A stretch of 64,000 bases of DNA. It comes from an uncultured delta proteobacterium. Lineage in GTDB: Bacteria; Myxococcota_A; Polyangia; Polyangiales; Polyangiaceae. The translations under genes and the position numbers were made by a program. Of the stretch, positions 43,929 to 53,134 are shown piece by piece (the first letter of the stretch is position 1; each line of letters starts with the position of its first letter). The notes below the pieces were generated by a model. It did not search any database. It was not told the DNA's origin and saw only the letters and a list, made by a program, of their open reading frames with translations. Location of the stretch: the NCBI GenBank assembly GCA_903906315.1, contig CAIVJW010000048.1:1-64000 (forward strand), written 5' to 3'.

Positions 43929-45005
43929 ATGCTGCCTGGAAGGAAGTTCGAGAAGGGCTCCGCGACCGCCACCCTTGGGCTCGTCGACGGGAAGACCAAA
44001 GGAGGGCGCATGGCGGGCTTCTCTCCGCAGTCCGCCGACCTCGTCATCGACGTCGGGGGGCTCGGCCAGGCGACGGTCCACGTGATCTTTCCCGCCGAGA
44101 ACGTGGCCTATGTCGGCTTTCACCGACAGCCAGGCGTCCCGGTCGCGCGGCGCTCCGGCAGGCACGAGCTGAAGGTCCACGTCGCCGGTGGGCGGCAGTT
44201 CGCGGTCGAGGTCTATCCGGAGGCGCCGAGGGATGCACTCGGCTTCTACGGCGTGGCGCTGGAGAGCGACAGTCCCTATTCCGAGGTCTTCTTCTACGCC
44301 CACGGCGTCAATGCGCGGGAGCGCGCCGAGCCGCTCGGGGAGATGCTCCTGTCGAGGGGAGCCGTCACCCCCGGAGCGCTGTCGAGCGGGATCGACGCCC
44401 AGGTCGCGAGCCGTTCGGCGCCGATCGGGCAGATCCTCGTCGAGCAGCACGCCGTCTCTGCCGAGGCGGTAGAGGAGGCCGCCCACCTGCAGAAGCGCAA
44501 GAACCTGCGCCTCGGCGAGGTGCTCGTCGAAGCCGGGCTGGCGAGCACGGCCGACATCGACAAGGCGCTGGCCGAGCAGAAGAAGCGAGCCGGGAAGAAG
44601 CTCGGCGAGGTGCTCGTCGACCTCGGCGTCATCACGGAGGTGGACCTGTCGCTGACGCTGGCCGAGAAGCTCGGCATCCCGTTCGCCAACCTCGACGAGT
44701 ACCCGATCGATCCCGAGGCGGCCGGGGCCGTGCCGCGCGAGCTCATCGAGAAGTACCGCGTCCTGCCGCTGCGCGGAGACGGCCGCACCTTCACGATCGC
44801 GATCGGCGACCCGCTCGCGACCGAGGTGATCGACGTGCTCATGGACGACGAGCTCAAGCGGCTGGTGCAGCACAAGGCGCCCGTCGACGAGATCCGTCGG
44901 AGGGCGATGGCTGGCGGCATGACGACGCTCCTCCAGGACGGCGTCGAGAAGGCCCTCGCGGGCCGGACCGAGCTGCGTCAGGTGCTGTCGGTCTGCTCGA
45001 AGTGA
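43929..45005 (+). CDS. PilB/GspE-like protein lacking the ATPase core
   Basis: A 358-residue protein. Residues ~30-125 form a beta-rich N-terminal domain, possibly PilZ-like. Four helical repeats follow around residues 136, 166, 195 and 225, each of the form [LI]-G-[EQ]-[MI V]-L-[LV]; the last opens into a MshEN/GspE_N-type domain (EKLGIPFANLDEYPI ... RVLPLRGDGRTFTIAIGDP). At about residue 297 it jumps directly to what is normally the extreme C-terminus of PilB/GspE: MDDELKRL, DEIRRRA, GGMTTLLQDGVEKALAG. Walker A, Asp box and Walker B regions (roughly 300 residues) are absent, with the frame kept. MshEN domains of this group can bind c-di-GMP, so it might act as a regulator rather than a motor. 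It converges on the diguanylate cyclase gene. Confidence 0.82.
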   Translation: MLPGRKFEKGSATATLGLVDGKTKGGRMAGFSPQSADLVIDVGGLGQATVHVIFPAENVAYVGFHRQPGVPVARRSGRHELKVHVAGGRQFAVEVYPEAPRDALGFYGVALESDSPYSEVFFYAHGVNARERAEPLGEMLLSRGAVTPGALSSGIDAQVASRSAPIGQILVEQHAVSAEAVEEAAHLQKRKNLRLGEVLVEAGLASTADIDKALAEQKKRAGKKLGEVLVDLGVITEVDLSLTLAEKLGIPFANLDEYPIDPEAAGAVPRELIEKYRVLPLRGDGRTFTIAIGDPLATEVIDVLMDDELKRLVQHKAPVDEIRRRAMAGGMTTLLQDGVEKALAGRTELRQVLSVCSK

Positions 45006-45068
45006 CGCGCCCCGCCGCGTCCGCCGCGCCGGAGCGTCGGCGCTCGCGTCGAGGGCTTCCCCCGGCTA

Positions 45069-46505
45069 TCAGGCCTCGGCGGCCACCGCCTCGCTCGCGC
45101 TGACGCACGAGGCCGGCTCTCCCTCGGCCCAGACGCGGTTGCGCCCCGACGTCTTCGCCCGGTACATCGCCCGGTCCGCCCGATCGACGAACGAGTCCAG
45201 CACCTCGCGGCACTGGAGCGTCGCGACACCGAGGGAGGCCGAGATCGGGATGGGCTCGCCCGCTTCGTCCTCGATGTGCTCGACGGCGATGGCCGCTCGG
45301 AGGCGCTCGGCGATCTCCTTCGCCTGAGCCGCGCAGGTCTGCGGCAGCAGCAGGACGAACTCCTCCCCTCCCCAGCGCGCGCAGAGATCCGCCGGCCGCA
45401 GGCTGCCCTGGACGAGCCTGCCGACCGCGTGGAGCACGCGATCTCCCGAGGCGTGGCCGCGCTGGTCATTGACCTGCTTGAAATGGTCGAGGTCGAACAG
45501 CACGAGAGACAGCGGCATCACGCAGTGGTCCGCCCGCGCGACCTCGCGCGTCGCCCCCTCGATGAACGCCCGACGGTTGAACATGCCGGTCAGCGCGTCG
45601 ACCGTCGCCTGTCGCCTCGACTCCTCGACGAGCGTCGACATGCGGACGGCGCCGCCGAGCTCGCGCGCGAAGACCTCGAGTAGCGAGGCGATCTCCTTCT
45701 CGGTCCCGGTGACCGGCGCGATGGCCACCGTCCCCACGCGCGTCTCGCCGAAGGAGATCGCCCGCACGAGCGGGGGCGGACCGTCGGTGCCGCCGACGGC
45801 GTCGTCGTCCTCGATGGAGATCGGCGCGAGCGCAGCCGCGGAAGGGCCGAGATCGAGGGCGGCCCGCGCCTCTCGTTCGGCGACCTCGCGCCCGCCCGGG
45901 CTCGCGTGGAGGCCGAAGCGCAGCGGCGAGAGGGTCTGGACCGTCAGCCATCGGTACGTCGCCACCTCGGACGCGAACTGCGCGAACCGGTCGAACAGGC
46001 GCTCGAACGACTCGCACACGGCGAGGTTGCGCACCTCGGCCGCGATGACCGAGTCGAAGAGCGCCGCGTCGAGGTGGGCCGCGATGCGGTCCCGGACGTC
46101 GCTGCCGTCGTCGGGGAGCACGGTGAAGAACTCGGCGTCGCCGCGGCTCACGACGGCCCGCGCGAGCGCGCGCACCAGATCGCCCATGCGCCCTTTCACC
46201 ACGTAGGCGATCGCCCCGGCGCGCTCCGCCCAGAAGCGATGCCGCCTCCCCTCCGCGCCGCGCAGGACGACGGGGACGTCCGACGTCGCGGGCTCGGCGC
46301 TGAGCAACCGACAGAGCTGCACGCCGGAAATGCTCGGCATCCAGAGGTCGGCGACGACCGCGGCGGGCGGATCCGTCAGGGCGAGGCGCGCCCCCTCCGC
46401 ACCATCGCTCGCCACCGTGACCTCGAACCCTTGCATGCCAAGCCGTGAGGCGAGAGCCTCGCGACCGATTGCGTCGGGATCAACCAGGAGGATTCGCCGG
46501 CCCAC
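45069..46505 (-). CDS. Response regulator diguanylate cyclase (REC - GAF-like - GGEEF)
   Basis: A 478-residue protein from GTG 46505. The receiver (1-125) has Asp10 and phosphoacceptor Asp53 in VVADLWMP; the conserved lysine is in VVKGR. A middle section (about 130-300) looks GAF-like. The GGDEF domain has LTGMFNRRAF, LFDLDHFKQVND, the active loop RWGGEEF with GGEEF at 379-383, and an inhibitory-site RPAD at 370-373, five residues ahead, so it should make c-di-GMP and be feedback-inhibited. It lies 31 bp after the hydrogenase maturation protease in the same direction, so it is probably the last gene of the hydrogenase/Che operon and a natural output of its phosphorelay. Confidence 0.93.
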   Translation of the reverse strand: MGRRILLVDPDAIGREALASRLGMQGFEVTVASDGAEGARLALTDPPAAVVADLWMPSISGVQLCRLLSAEPATSDVPVVLRGAEGRRHRFWAERAGAIAYVVKGRMGDLVRALARAVVSRGDAEFFTVLPDDGSDVRDRIAAHLDAALFDSVIAAEVRNLAVCESFERLFDRFAQFASEVATYRWLTVQTLSPLRFGLHASPGGREVAEREARAALDLGPSAAALAPISIEDDDAVGGTDGPPPLVRAISFGETRVGTVAIAPVTGTEKEIASLLEVFARELGGAVRMSTLVEESRRQATVDALTGMFNRRAFIEGATREVARADHCVMPLSLVLFDLDHFKQVNDQRGHASGDRVLHAVGRLVQGSLRPADLCARWGGEEFVLLLPQTCAAQAKEIAERLRAAIAVEHIEDEAGEPIPISASLGVATLQCREVLDSFVDRADRAMYRAKTSGRNRVWAEGEPASCVSASEAVAAEA

Positions 46506-46536
46506 GACGGTACCATCGGCGATCGATTCGAGGACT

Positions 46537-47016
46537 TTAGCCGAGAGTGTTCGATGGGGCCCCGAGCTCGGCGCGCAGCAGGATCACCGTCGCGTCCACC
46601 GCCGCCTGGAGCGCGGGCGAGAGTGACATCGAGAAGGTGCCGCTCGGCCGCTCGATTTCCGCCCCGAGCACCTCGATCGCGGGCATCGGTCGCCCGTCGA
46701 ACAGGATCGGCAGGACGTGGAAGAGGTGGCTCAAGTCCATGGCGTGCGCCGAGAACGTCTCGACCGGCGGCGCCAGCTCGTCGAGCCGCAGGCGATGCAG
46801 GCGCCCCGGCGAGCCCCGAAGCTCCAGGGCGTCGACCACCACGGCACGGTCGCAGTCGTCGAACGCCGCGAGCGCGCCGAGGCCGAGCGTGCTGCCGTCG
46901 AAGATACGCACGTGGGCAGGCCAGAGGTGCGCGAGGAGCCGCCGGTGGACGTGCACGCCGAAGCCGTCGTCCCCCTGGACGAGGCTCCCGAAGCAGACGA
47001 CGTGGACGACTAGCAC
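46537..47016 (-). CDS. hupD: [NiFe]-hydrogenase maturation protease
   Basis: A 159-residue endopeptidase of the HyaD/HybD/HycI family, which removes the C-terminal peptide of the large subunit after nickel insertion. GTG 47016 is chosen since it overlaps the large-subunit stop by seven bases and puts the nickel-sensing motif VCFGSLVQGDDGFG at the N-terminus, as the family requires; the acidic pair DD is the expected nickel ligand region. The central DDCDRAVVVDALEL carries the second conserved acidic site, and FSAHAMDLSHL the conserved histidine. Its presence fits the 13-residue C-terminal extension on the large subunit. Confidence 0.9.
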   Translation of the reverse strand: MLVVHVVCFGSLVQGDDGFGVHVHRRLLAHLWPAHVRIFDGSTLGLGALAAFDDCDRAVVVDALELRGSPGRLHRLRLDELAPPVETFSAHAMDLSHLFHVLPILFDGRPMPAIEVLGAEIERPSGTFSMSLSPALQAAVDATVILLRAELGAPSNTLG

Positions 47017-48542
47017 GCGCCGAAGCGCGCGCGCTGTCCGGTGCGGACGAAGTGGACCGTGCACACCAGGCAGGCGTCGTGCGACCGGATGACGTGCCCG
47101 AGCTCGACCGGGTCGCTCTCGTCGGGAATGGGCGTGCCGATCAACGATTGCTCCCAGTGCCCGCGCACGCCGGCGGAGTCCCGAGGAGAAGCGTTCCAGC
47201 CCGTCGGCGAGATGACCTGATAGCGGGCGATCTTCCCCTCGCGGAGCTGCAGCCAGTGCCCCAGCGCGCCGCGCGCCGCGTGGACGAGGCCCGCACCGTC
47301 GCCTTCGTCGACGTCCCGGGGAGCGAGGTAGAAGGGGTCTGCGAGATCGCGCTCGAGGTCGAGGAGGGTGCGCCGGAGCAGCGACAGCGACAGCGCCGGG
47401 CGGTGGAGGCGCGCGAGCTGGCGCGTGAAGACGTCGACCCCCTCGGCGCGATAGAGCGACTCGATCAGTGGATCTCCCGCCATGAAGAGCTCCGGAAAGC
47501 AGCCGACCTCGACGACGTTGTCACGGTAGCGCGGCGCCTTCGCCCACGAGTACTTGTCGCCCTCCGGCTCGTAGCTCGGCACCGTCTCCCCCTTCCACGG
47601 GTGGGCCGGAGCGTGGTCTCGATACCACGAGTGCTTCACGTGCTCCGAGACGTCGGCCTGGGAGAACGGCTCGATGCGCGACGTGGCGGCGTCGTGGAAG
47701 CCACCGGCGCGCAGGCAGTGCCGCTCCGTGAACGGCGGCTGCCAGCGCGCGGGGTCGAAATACGCCCCGTAGCTGAGCATGCTGCCGCTGCCGCGACCGA
47801 GGCGCTGCAGGCCGACGTCGCGCGCCACGCGGACGAAGAGCCCGAGCGCGCCGTCGCGGTGCTCGGGCCGCTCGTCGATCCAGCGGTCGAGATCCTCGAG
47901 CGACCGAACCTCGAGCCAGCGATCGATCGAACAGCCGAGGACCGTGCGCTCGTACCACCGCGCGTAGCCGTCGAGGATCGAGAGCGCCTTGACCAGGCTG
48001 CGGCGGCTCTGCGCCCCGACCACGCCGCCGGGCACCATGTGCGAGGAGTGCGGCCACTGGCCGGCGAAGATCGCCACGACCTCGAGGAGCCTCTTCGTCT
48101 CGACGATCGTCTCGCGATAGACGCGCCCCGTGAACGGCGCGAAGGCCTCGTGGAGCTTGTCGCGCTCCGGATGGCCTGCGTAGCGAGGGCCGCACAGGTC
48201 GACCGTGAACATGAGGAACGCATGGCGCGCGTCCGACTGGATCTCCTCGGTCAGCAGGCAGGCGTTGCGCACCCGCGTGCCGTTCTGCGCGATCGCGCAC
48301 CCCATGGCGGTCTCCAGCGCGGTGACCGCCGCATACAGGTGCGCGGTGCCGCAGATCCCGCAGATCCGCGGGGTGATCACGAGCGCGTCCTTCTTGGCGC
48401 GGCCGAGCAGCAGCTGCTCGAAGCCGCGATACGTGGTCCCGACCGTCCAGGCGTCGGTGACGACGCCGTCCTCGATCTCCAGCTTGACGAGGAGATCCCC
48501 CTCCACGCGATTCAGTTCGACCGAAAGGGTCCGCTTGGCCAT
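47010..48542 (-). CDS. hupL: [NiFe]-hydrogenase large subunit, group 2-like
   Basis: A 510-residue catalytic subunit that carries the NiFe centre for H2 splitting. ATG 48542 has GAGG upstream and starts at the conserved LNRVEGDL. N-terminal ligands are in RICGICGTAH (Cys61, Cys64, His68). C-terminal ligands are in DACLVCTVH (Cys491, Cys494, His497), followed by 13 residues that the protease would cleave after His497. The usual DPC is DAC here. The N-terminus resembles cytosolic group 2 enzymes (cyanobacterial HupL, mycobacterial Huc) rather than membrane-bound group 1. Encoded between the small subunit (22 bp upstream) and hupD (overlap). Its operon with a kinase suggests H2 sensing or a signalling-linked uptake role. 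Confidence 0.93.
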   Translation of the reverse strand: MAKRTLSVELNRVEGDLLVKLEIEDGVVTDAWTVGTTYRGFEQLLLGRAKKDALVITPRICGICGTAHLYAAVTALETAMGCAIAQNGTRVRNACLLTEEIQSDARHAFLMFTVDLCGPRYAGHPERDKLHEAFAPFTGRVYRETIVETKRLLEVVAIFAGQWPHSSHMVPGGVVGAQSRRSLVKALSILDGYARWYERTVLGCSIDRWLEVRSLEDLDRWIDERPEHRDGALGLFVRVARDVGLQRLGRGSGSMLSYGAYFDPARWQPPFTERHCLRAGGFHDAATSRIEPFSQADVSEHVKHSWYRDHAPAHPWKGETVPSYEPEGDKYSWAKAPRYRDNVVEVGCFPELFMAGDPLIESLYRAEGVDVFTRQLARLHRPALSLSLLRRTLLDLERDLADPFYLAPRDVDEGDGAGLVHAARGALGHWLQLREGKIARYQVISPTGWNASPRDSAGVRGHWEQSLIGTPIPDESDPVELGHVIRSHDACLVCTVHFVRTGQRARFGAC

Positions 48543-48564
48543 CTTGCTCTCGTCCTCGACCCGC

Positions 48565-49509
48565 TCAGAGCTTGGATTTGCGCTCGAGGAGCCGCGCCGG
48601 CGCCGCGGACCGAGCGAGGCCCTTGTAGGCCATGTACGAGGCCCGATTGACCCCCAGCGGCAGGACCACCGGCACCTCACCGATCTTGTTGGTCTTGAAC
48701 AGGTCGTGCGCTCTGGGGAAAGCCGGGGACGTGCACGCGAAGCAGGGCACCCCGACGCGCGGCTTGCTGCTCTGGTTGTTCCACAAGATGCTGTTGCAGG
48801 TCGCCATCGTCGTCGGGCCTTCGCACCCGAGATTGAAGAACAGGCAACCGGGTGCTCCGAAGTCGCGCTCCTCGACGTCGAACTCGTGGTACTCATTTCG
48901 CGTGCAGCCCTGGTGCACCAGCGTCGAGTAGAACTCGGTCGGTCGGTGAAGGTGATCGAGCTCGAGGCGCATGCCGGAAAGAGCCCACAGCAGCGTCTGC
49001 ACCATGGTGTTCGGGTGCGCGGGGCAGCCGGCCAGGTTGATCACCGGGAGCCCAGCACGGGACCGGAACTCCCGCTCGAGGAGCCCGCCGTCCGGCTCGT
49101 CGCGGAGGAACTGCAGGCCGACGGCGTCGGTGGGGTTCGGCCCCGAGGCCGGGATGCCCCCGAACGCCGCGCAGGTGCCCATCGCGAGGACGAACTGCGC
49201 CTTGGCGGCGAGGCCGGCGACGAGGTCCTTCTTGGGCCGTCCTCCGAAGGAGTCGAACATCCCCGTCCCGTCCGGCCCGAGCAGGATCGACCCCTCGACG
49301 CACAGCACGGTGAGATCGATCTCGTCGGCCAGGATTCGGTCGATCGTCCGGCCGAGGTCGGCCGCCGACGTCGGCGAGAGCGACGGGTGCCACAGGAGCT
49401 CGACGCCGTGGCCCTCGAGGAGCTCCAGCAGGTCGGGTGACTCCGCGCAGAGCAGCGACATGGAGTCTCCGCTGCACGCGGCCGTTTGCATCCACAGCAG
49501 GGTCGGCAC
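48565..49509 (-). CDS. hupS: [NiFe]-hydrogenase small subunit, group 2-like
   Basis: A 314-residue electron-transfer subunit. GTG 49509 has GAGGAG upstream. There is no Tat signal, so it is cytosolic as in group 2. The N-terminal proximal-cluster motif reads ACSGDSMSLL: Cys12 is present but the usual second cysteine is Asp15, as also happens in cyanobacterial HupS (ACSGNT). Other iron-sulfur ligands are in MGTCAAFGG, LAGCPAHPN, LVHQGCTRN, NLGCEGPT, MATCNSIL and VPCFACTSPAF, enough for three clusters. There is no C-terminal membrane helix. It directly follows the Rieske-like sensor kinase gene (39 bp), so electrons from H2 could reach that kinase. Confidence 0.93.
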   Translation of the reverse strand: MPTLLWMQTAACSGDSMSLLCAESPDLLELLEGHGVELLWHPSLSPTSAADLGRTIDRILADEIDLTVLCVEGSILLGPDGTGMFDSFGGRPKKDLVAGLAAKAQFVLAMGTCAAFGGIPASGPNPTDAVGLQFLRDEPDGGLLEREFRSRAGLPVINLAGCPAHPNTMVQTLLWALSGMRLELDHLHRPTEFYSTLVHQGCTRNEYHEFDVEERDFGAPGCLFFNLGCEGPTTMATCNSILWNNQSSKPRVGVPCFACTSPAFPRAHDLFKTNKIGEVPVVLPLGVNRASYMAYKGLARSAAPARLLERKSKL

Positions 49510-49548
49510 GCTCGTTCTCCTCGCTCGCTCGTGAAGTCAGGCGCGGCG

Positions 49549-52500
49549 CTAGTCGTGATAGGCGCGCAGCGTGATGGTCATTTCGGTGCCACGACCGACC
49601 TCGGTGTGGATGTCGAGGCGAGCACCGATCTTCGCCAGGTTGGTCGCCACGACGTCCATCCCGATCCCGCGCCCGGAGATGTCGGAGACCACGGCGGCCG
49701 TCGACAGGTGAGGCAGCAGGACGAGCCGCACGGTCTCCTCGCGGGAGAGCGCGGCGACCTCCTCCGCGGTGCGCAGGCCGAGCTCGACCACGCGCCGCCC
49801 CACCTGGTCGGGGTCGATGCCTCGACCGTCGTCGTGGATCTGCACGGTCGTGACGCCGTCGTCGCACGCGCAGTCCAGGCCGATGATCCCGATCTCGCTC
49901 TTGCCGGCGGTGACCCGCACGCCGGGAGGCTCGATGCCGTGGTCGAGCGCGTTGCGCAGCATGTGGACCAGCGCTTCCTGCAGGACGTAGATCTCGTCGC
50001 GCGGCACGGCGATGCTGCTATCGCCGGAGATGCGGAGCTCGACGCGCTTGCCGAGCCTCGTCGCGACGTCTTGCACGGTGTCGTGGTACTTGAACAGCGC
50101 AGGCAGCAGCGGCGCGTCGAGCAGCCTGTCGAGCCGCTGCTGCACGAGCAGGAGCGCGTCGTCGGTGCGTTGCTCCCGGTACGATCCGAGCGTCCGTTTG
50201 AGCGTGTTGATGTTGTAGGCCATCACCTCCACCGTCTGGACGCGGTCGCAGAGCAGCTGGAAGTTGCCCGCGAGCAGCTCGCGGACCGAGGTCACGAGCC
50301 GGCCGACCGCCACCTTCTTGAGGTACTGACACTCGGGGGCGTCGTCCGCCCGGAAGAGCTCTCCGCCGTCGCCGAGCTGTCCGAACACGGCGTTCACTTC
50401 CGCGGGCGAGGTCCTGGCCCAGAGCTCGGAGAGCACGTCGCCGAGGTCCGCGACGTCGTGCGACGAGAGGAACATCCGCGCCGTCACGACCGCGCTCTCG
50501 TGGCCGAAGAGCCGCCCTATCGCGCGGAGGGTCGCGGTGGGCTCGGTGCCCGCGCGACGCTGCGCGCCGAGGAACGACACGAAGCAGCCGGCGCGCGCCT
50601 TGTTGCCGTCGAGGCTGCGCATCGCCCCCCCGCGGTCGCGATCGCCACGCCCGACCGCGGCGAGGATGTCCTTGCGCTCGCCGGCGCGGAGCACCGCGAA
50701 CGACTCCAGCACCGACACGAAGCCGAGGTGCCTCCACGCCTCGCGCAGCAGGGCGGCGTCCCCGGGGCCTTGCGCGTGCCCGAAGCGCGCGCCCCCGAGC
50801 CCGCTGAGGAGCGTCGCCACGTACTCCTCGCCGAGCGCGCTGGCCGACGAAATGGCGTTCTCGACGGCGCGATCGATCGCGAGTCGGTCCGCCCCCGCGT
50901 TCGCGGCCGTGATCGCGAAGAGCCCGAGGAACAGCGACACCCAGCCCGTGGCCGAGAGTGAGCAAGGGGACGTCGAGGAGACGTACGTCCGGGCGGCCAC
51001 CTCGACCAGCGCGAGGTGGTGCCGACGGAATGCCGCGATCGGACATTCCAGGTCTCCGCGGTCGGGCTCGAGCGAGCCGAGGGACGCCTCGACCTCACGA
51101 AGGGCCGTGTCGAGGGCCTGATTCGCAACTCCCCCTGCGGCGTCGCGCACCACGTCGAGCGCCGCGCGCAGCTCGGTCGCGGGCACGCACGCGCGGAGGC
51201 GCCGCGCGTGCTCGGGATCGAGGTCGGTCGGCGGCGTGCCGAGCGATCGGCCGAACCAGGCGCCGACCTTCGCGTCGAGCGCCGACATGCCCCCGTGCAG
51301 CCGGGCCAGGGTGCGGACCTCGAAGTCGTTGGGGATCCGGAGGATCTTCGACGCGAGCGAGCCATATTCCCCGACGACGCGCTGGATGTCGGCGATGCGC
51401 TCGGCGAGAGGCGCCCGCGAGGCGGCCGGATCGCCGTCCATGAGCGTCTTCGCCTCGTTCTCGGCCTCGTGGGTGGTCGTGCCGATGAGGCGCAGCCCGA
51501 GCGCGCGCGAGTTGCCCTTCAGCGTGTGCAGGTTGCGCATCACCACGACGGCCCGAGCGCCCTCGAGCGGGCCGCGGGCGAGCAGGGCGCGCGCGTCGGT
51601 CAGCAGCGTGCAGGCGCTCGCGAGGAAGACCCGCAGGTCCTCCGGTCGGTTGCGCACCAGCTCCTCGACGACCTGGATACGCCGCTGATTCGCCGCCTTC
51701 TCCTCCTCCATCTGCCGCTCCAGGAGCTCGATTCGCGTGACGTCGTCGACGACGATCATCATGCGGTCCATCAAGCCGGCCGCGTCGCGAAGCGGGCAGT
51801 AGCCGACCTTGAGGATGGCGACCTGCTCGCCGTCGGCGTCCACCGACGTGCGTCGGCAGAGGACCCGCGTCGGCAGGAGGTCGACCATGAGGTCCCACTG
51901 GAACTCCTCGGCGTCGAAGGTGGTCAGGAAGGCCATGTTGAGCAGCGAGAACGCCTCGCTCTCGCGCTCGACGTCCTTGAAGAGCACGTCGAAGACGCTC
52001 TGGCCGGCGATCTCCCGACCGAACACGGTGGCGGAGAAGCGCGACACCGGCTCGATGATCTCGCCGCTGGCCACCACGACGAAGACCGCCTGGCGCATGT
52101 TGTCGAGGAGGCCGGCGACCTTGTCGTACGCCACGCCGAGCGCGAGCTGGGCGGACTTGATCTCGCGGATGTCGGTGCCGACGACGACGAGCCCTTCCCT
52201 CTTGCCGGCGGCCCCGTAGAGCACGGACGTGCGCAGCAGGTGCGCCGCGATCTCGCCCGCCTTCGTTCGCAGCGACACGTCGAACTCGCCGTGCGGCTTC
52301 GCGGCGAGCGCGGAGTAGGCGCAGGTGCGCCCGGTGGCGAGGAGTGCGGCGAGATCCTCGGCGGCGAACAAGGCGTCGATCGGGTGACCGAGGACCTCCG
52401 CCGCCGAGTAGCCGAGGAGATCGTAGAGGCGCTGGTTTGCCTGCTTCACCCGACCCGACGTGTCGAGCACCACGAGGACCTCGGTCATCGTGTTCGTGAC

Positions 52501-53124
52501 GCGACCCACGAAGTCGCTCACCTCGGCGATCTGCGAGTTCGTCCGCTCGAGCAGCCGCCGCTTCTCGTCGACCTCGGCCACCATGGCGTCCATCTGCCGC
52601 AGCGTCTCGAGCGTCTGGTGCTCGCGGAGACGAGCGGCCTCGGTCAGGGCCCGGACCTCCTGCACGAGCGCCGTCGTCCGCTCCTCGGCCGGGTGCGCCC
52701 TGACCGAGAGGGCGAAGTCGGGCGCGAGCGGCTCGCGCTTCTCGGCGTCCCACAGCAGGTAGAGCGCTTCGCCGTCGGCCTCGACGAGGAACACCTTGAG
52801 GGCTCCGCCGCGGAGATCGTACTCGGTGCGGTGGAGCGGGCACTCGAGCACGTACGGACCGACGAAAACCGCCTCGGCGAGGCTGTCGTGCTCCTGCGGG
52901 CAGAACGCCGGAATGGCGATCACCTCGCCACCCTGCCGGAGCACCACGAGGGATCGCCCGCGCAGCGATCCGGGGAACCTGGCCTTGCCCGTCCAGCGTC
53001 GATCGCCCCGGACCTCGACCGGCCGGAGCTCCTCGATCGCGAGGCGCACCGGTCCGCCGCCGCGCGGGCCGCCTTCGGTAGCGGCACCGCCGAGCGTTCG
53101 CGCCGCTGCGGAGTCCGGGTTCAT
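49549..53124 (-). CDS. CheA-like histidine kinase with N-terminal Rieske-like and PAS domains
   Basis: A 1191-residue protein from ATG 53124. Residues ~25-135 look like a Rieske [2Fe-2S] fold: FCPQEHD (Cys75, His79; spacing C-x3-H rather than the classical C-x-H) and ECPLHRTEYDLRGG (Cys95, His98). A coiled coil (150-205) leads to two PAS domains (about 208-325 and 340-470), the first with the conserved LLGYSAAEVLGHP. An HPt-like segment contains NLHTLKGNSRALG with His533 as likely phosphate acceptor. A long helical middle (about 570-1000) is not recognised. The C-terminus is a CheA-type ATPase: MLRNALDHGIE, DDGRGID, GRGIGMDVV. There is no CheW-like domain. Located between cheX and hupS, it could sense hydrogenase-derived electrons through the iron-sulfur domain; that is inference. 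Confidence 0.85.
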   Translation of the reverse strand: MNPDSAAARTLGGAATEGGPRGGGPVRLAIEELRPVEVRGDRRWTGKARFPGSLRGRSLVVLRQGGEVIAIPAFCPQEHDSLAEAVFVGPYVLECPLHRTEYDLRGGALKVFLVEADGEALYLLWDAEKREPLAPDFALSVRAHPAEERTTALVQEVRALTEAARLREHQTLETLRQMDAMVAEVDEKRRLLERTNSQIAEVSDFVGRVTNTMTEVLVVLDTSGRVKQANQRLYDLLGYSAAEVLGHPIDALFAAEDLAALLATGRTCAYSALAAKPHGEFDVSLRTKAGEIAAHLLRTSVLYGAAGKREGLVVVGTDIREIKSAQLALGVAYDKVAGLLDNMRQAVFVVVASGEIIEPVSRFSATVFGREIAGQSVFDVLFKDVERESEAFSLLNMAFLTTFDAEEFQWDLMVDLLPTRVLCRRTSVDADGEQVAILKVGYCPLRDAAGLMDRMMIVVDDVTRIELLERQMEEEKAANQRRIQVVEELVRNRPEDLRVFLASACTLLTDARALLARGPLEGARAVVVMRNLHTLKGNSRALGLRLIGTTTHEAENEAKTLMDGDPAASRAPLAERIADIQRVVGEYGSLASKILRIPNDFEVRTLARLHGGMSALDAKVGAWFGRSLGTPPTDLDPEHARRLRACVPATELRAALDVVRDAAGGVANQALDTALREVEASLGSLEPDRGDLECPIAAFRRHHLALVEVAARTYVSSTSPCSLSATGWVSLFLGLFAITAANAGADRLAIDRAVENAISSASALGEEYVATLLSGLGGARFGHAQGPGDAALLREAWRHLGFVSVLESFAVLRAGERKDILAAVGRGDRDRGGAMRSLDGNKARAGCFVSFLGAQRRAGTEPTATLRAIGRLFGHESAVVTARMFLSSHDVADLGDVLSELWARTSPAEVNAVFGQLGDGGELFRADDAPECQYLKKVAVGRLVTSVRELLAGNFQLLCDRVQTVEVMAYNINTLKRTLGSYREQRTDDALLLVQQRLDRLLDAPLLPALFKYHDTVQDVATRLGKRVELRISGDSSIAVPRDEIYVLQEALVHMLRNALDHGIEPPGVRVTAGKSEIGIIGLDCACDDGVTTVQIHDDGRGIDPDQVGRRVVELGLRTAEEVAALSREETVRLVLLPHLSTAAVVSDISGRGIGMDVVATNLAKIGARLDIHTEVGRGTEMTITLRAYHD

Positions 53125-53134
53125 CTGAAGTACT

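Noticed and set aside
47010-49509. Assignment of the hydrogenase as a HupUV/HoxBC-type (group 2b) sensor
   Set aside because: The large subunit has a 13-residue peptide after the final His and a maturation protease gene; group 2b sensors lack both. Exact subgroup needs phylogeny.
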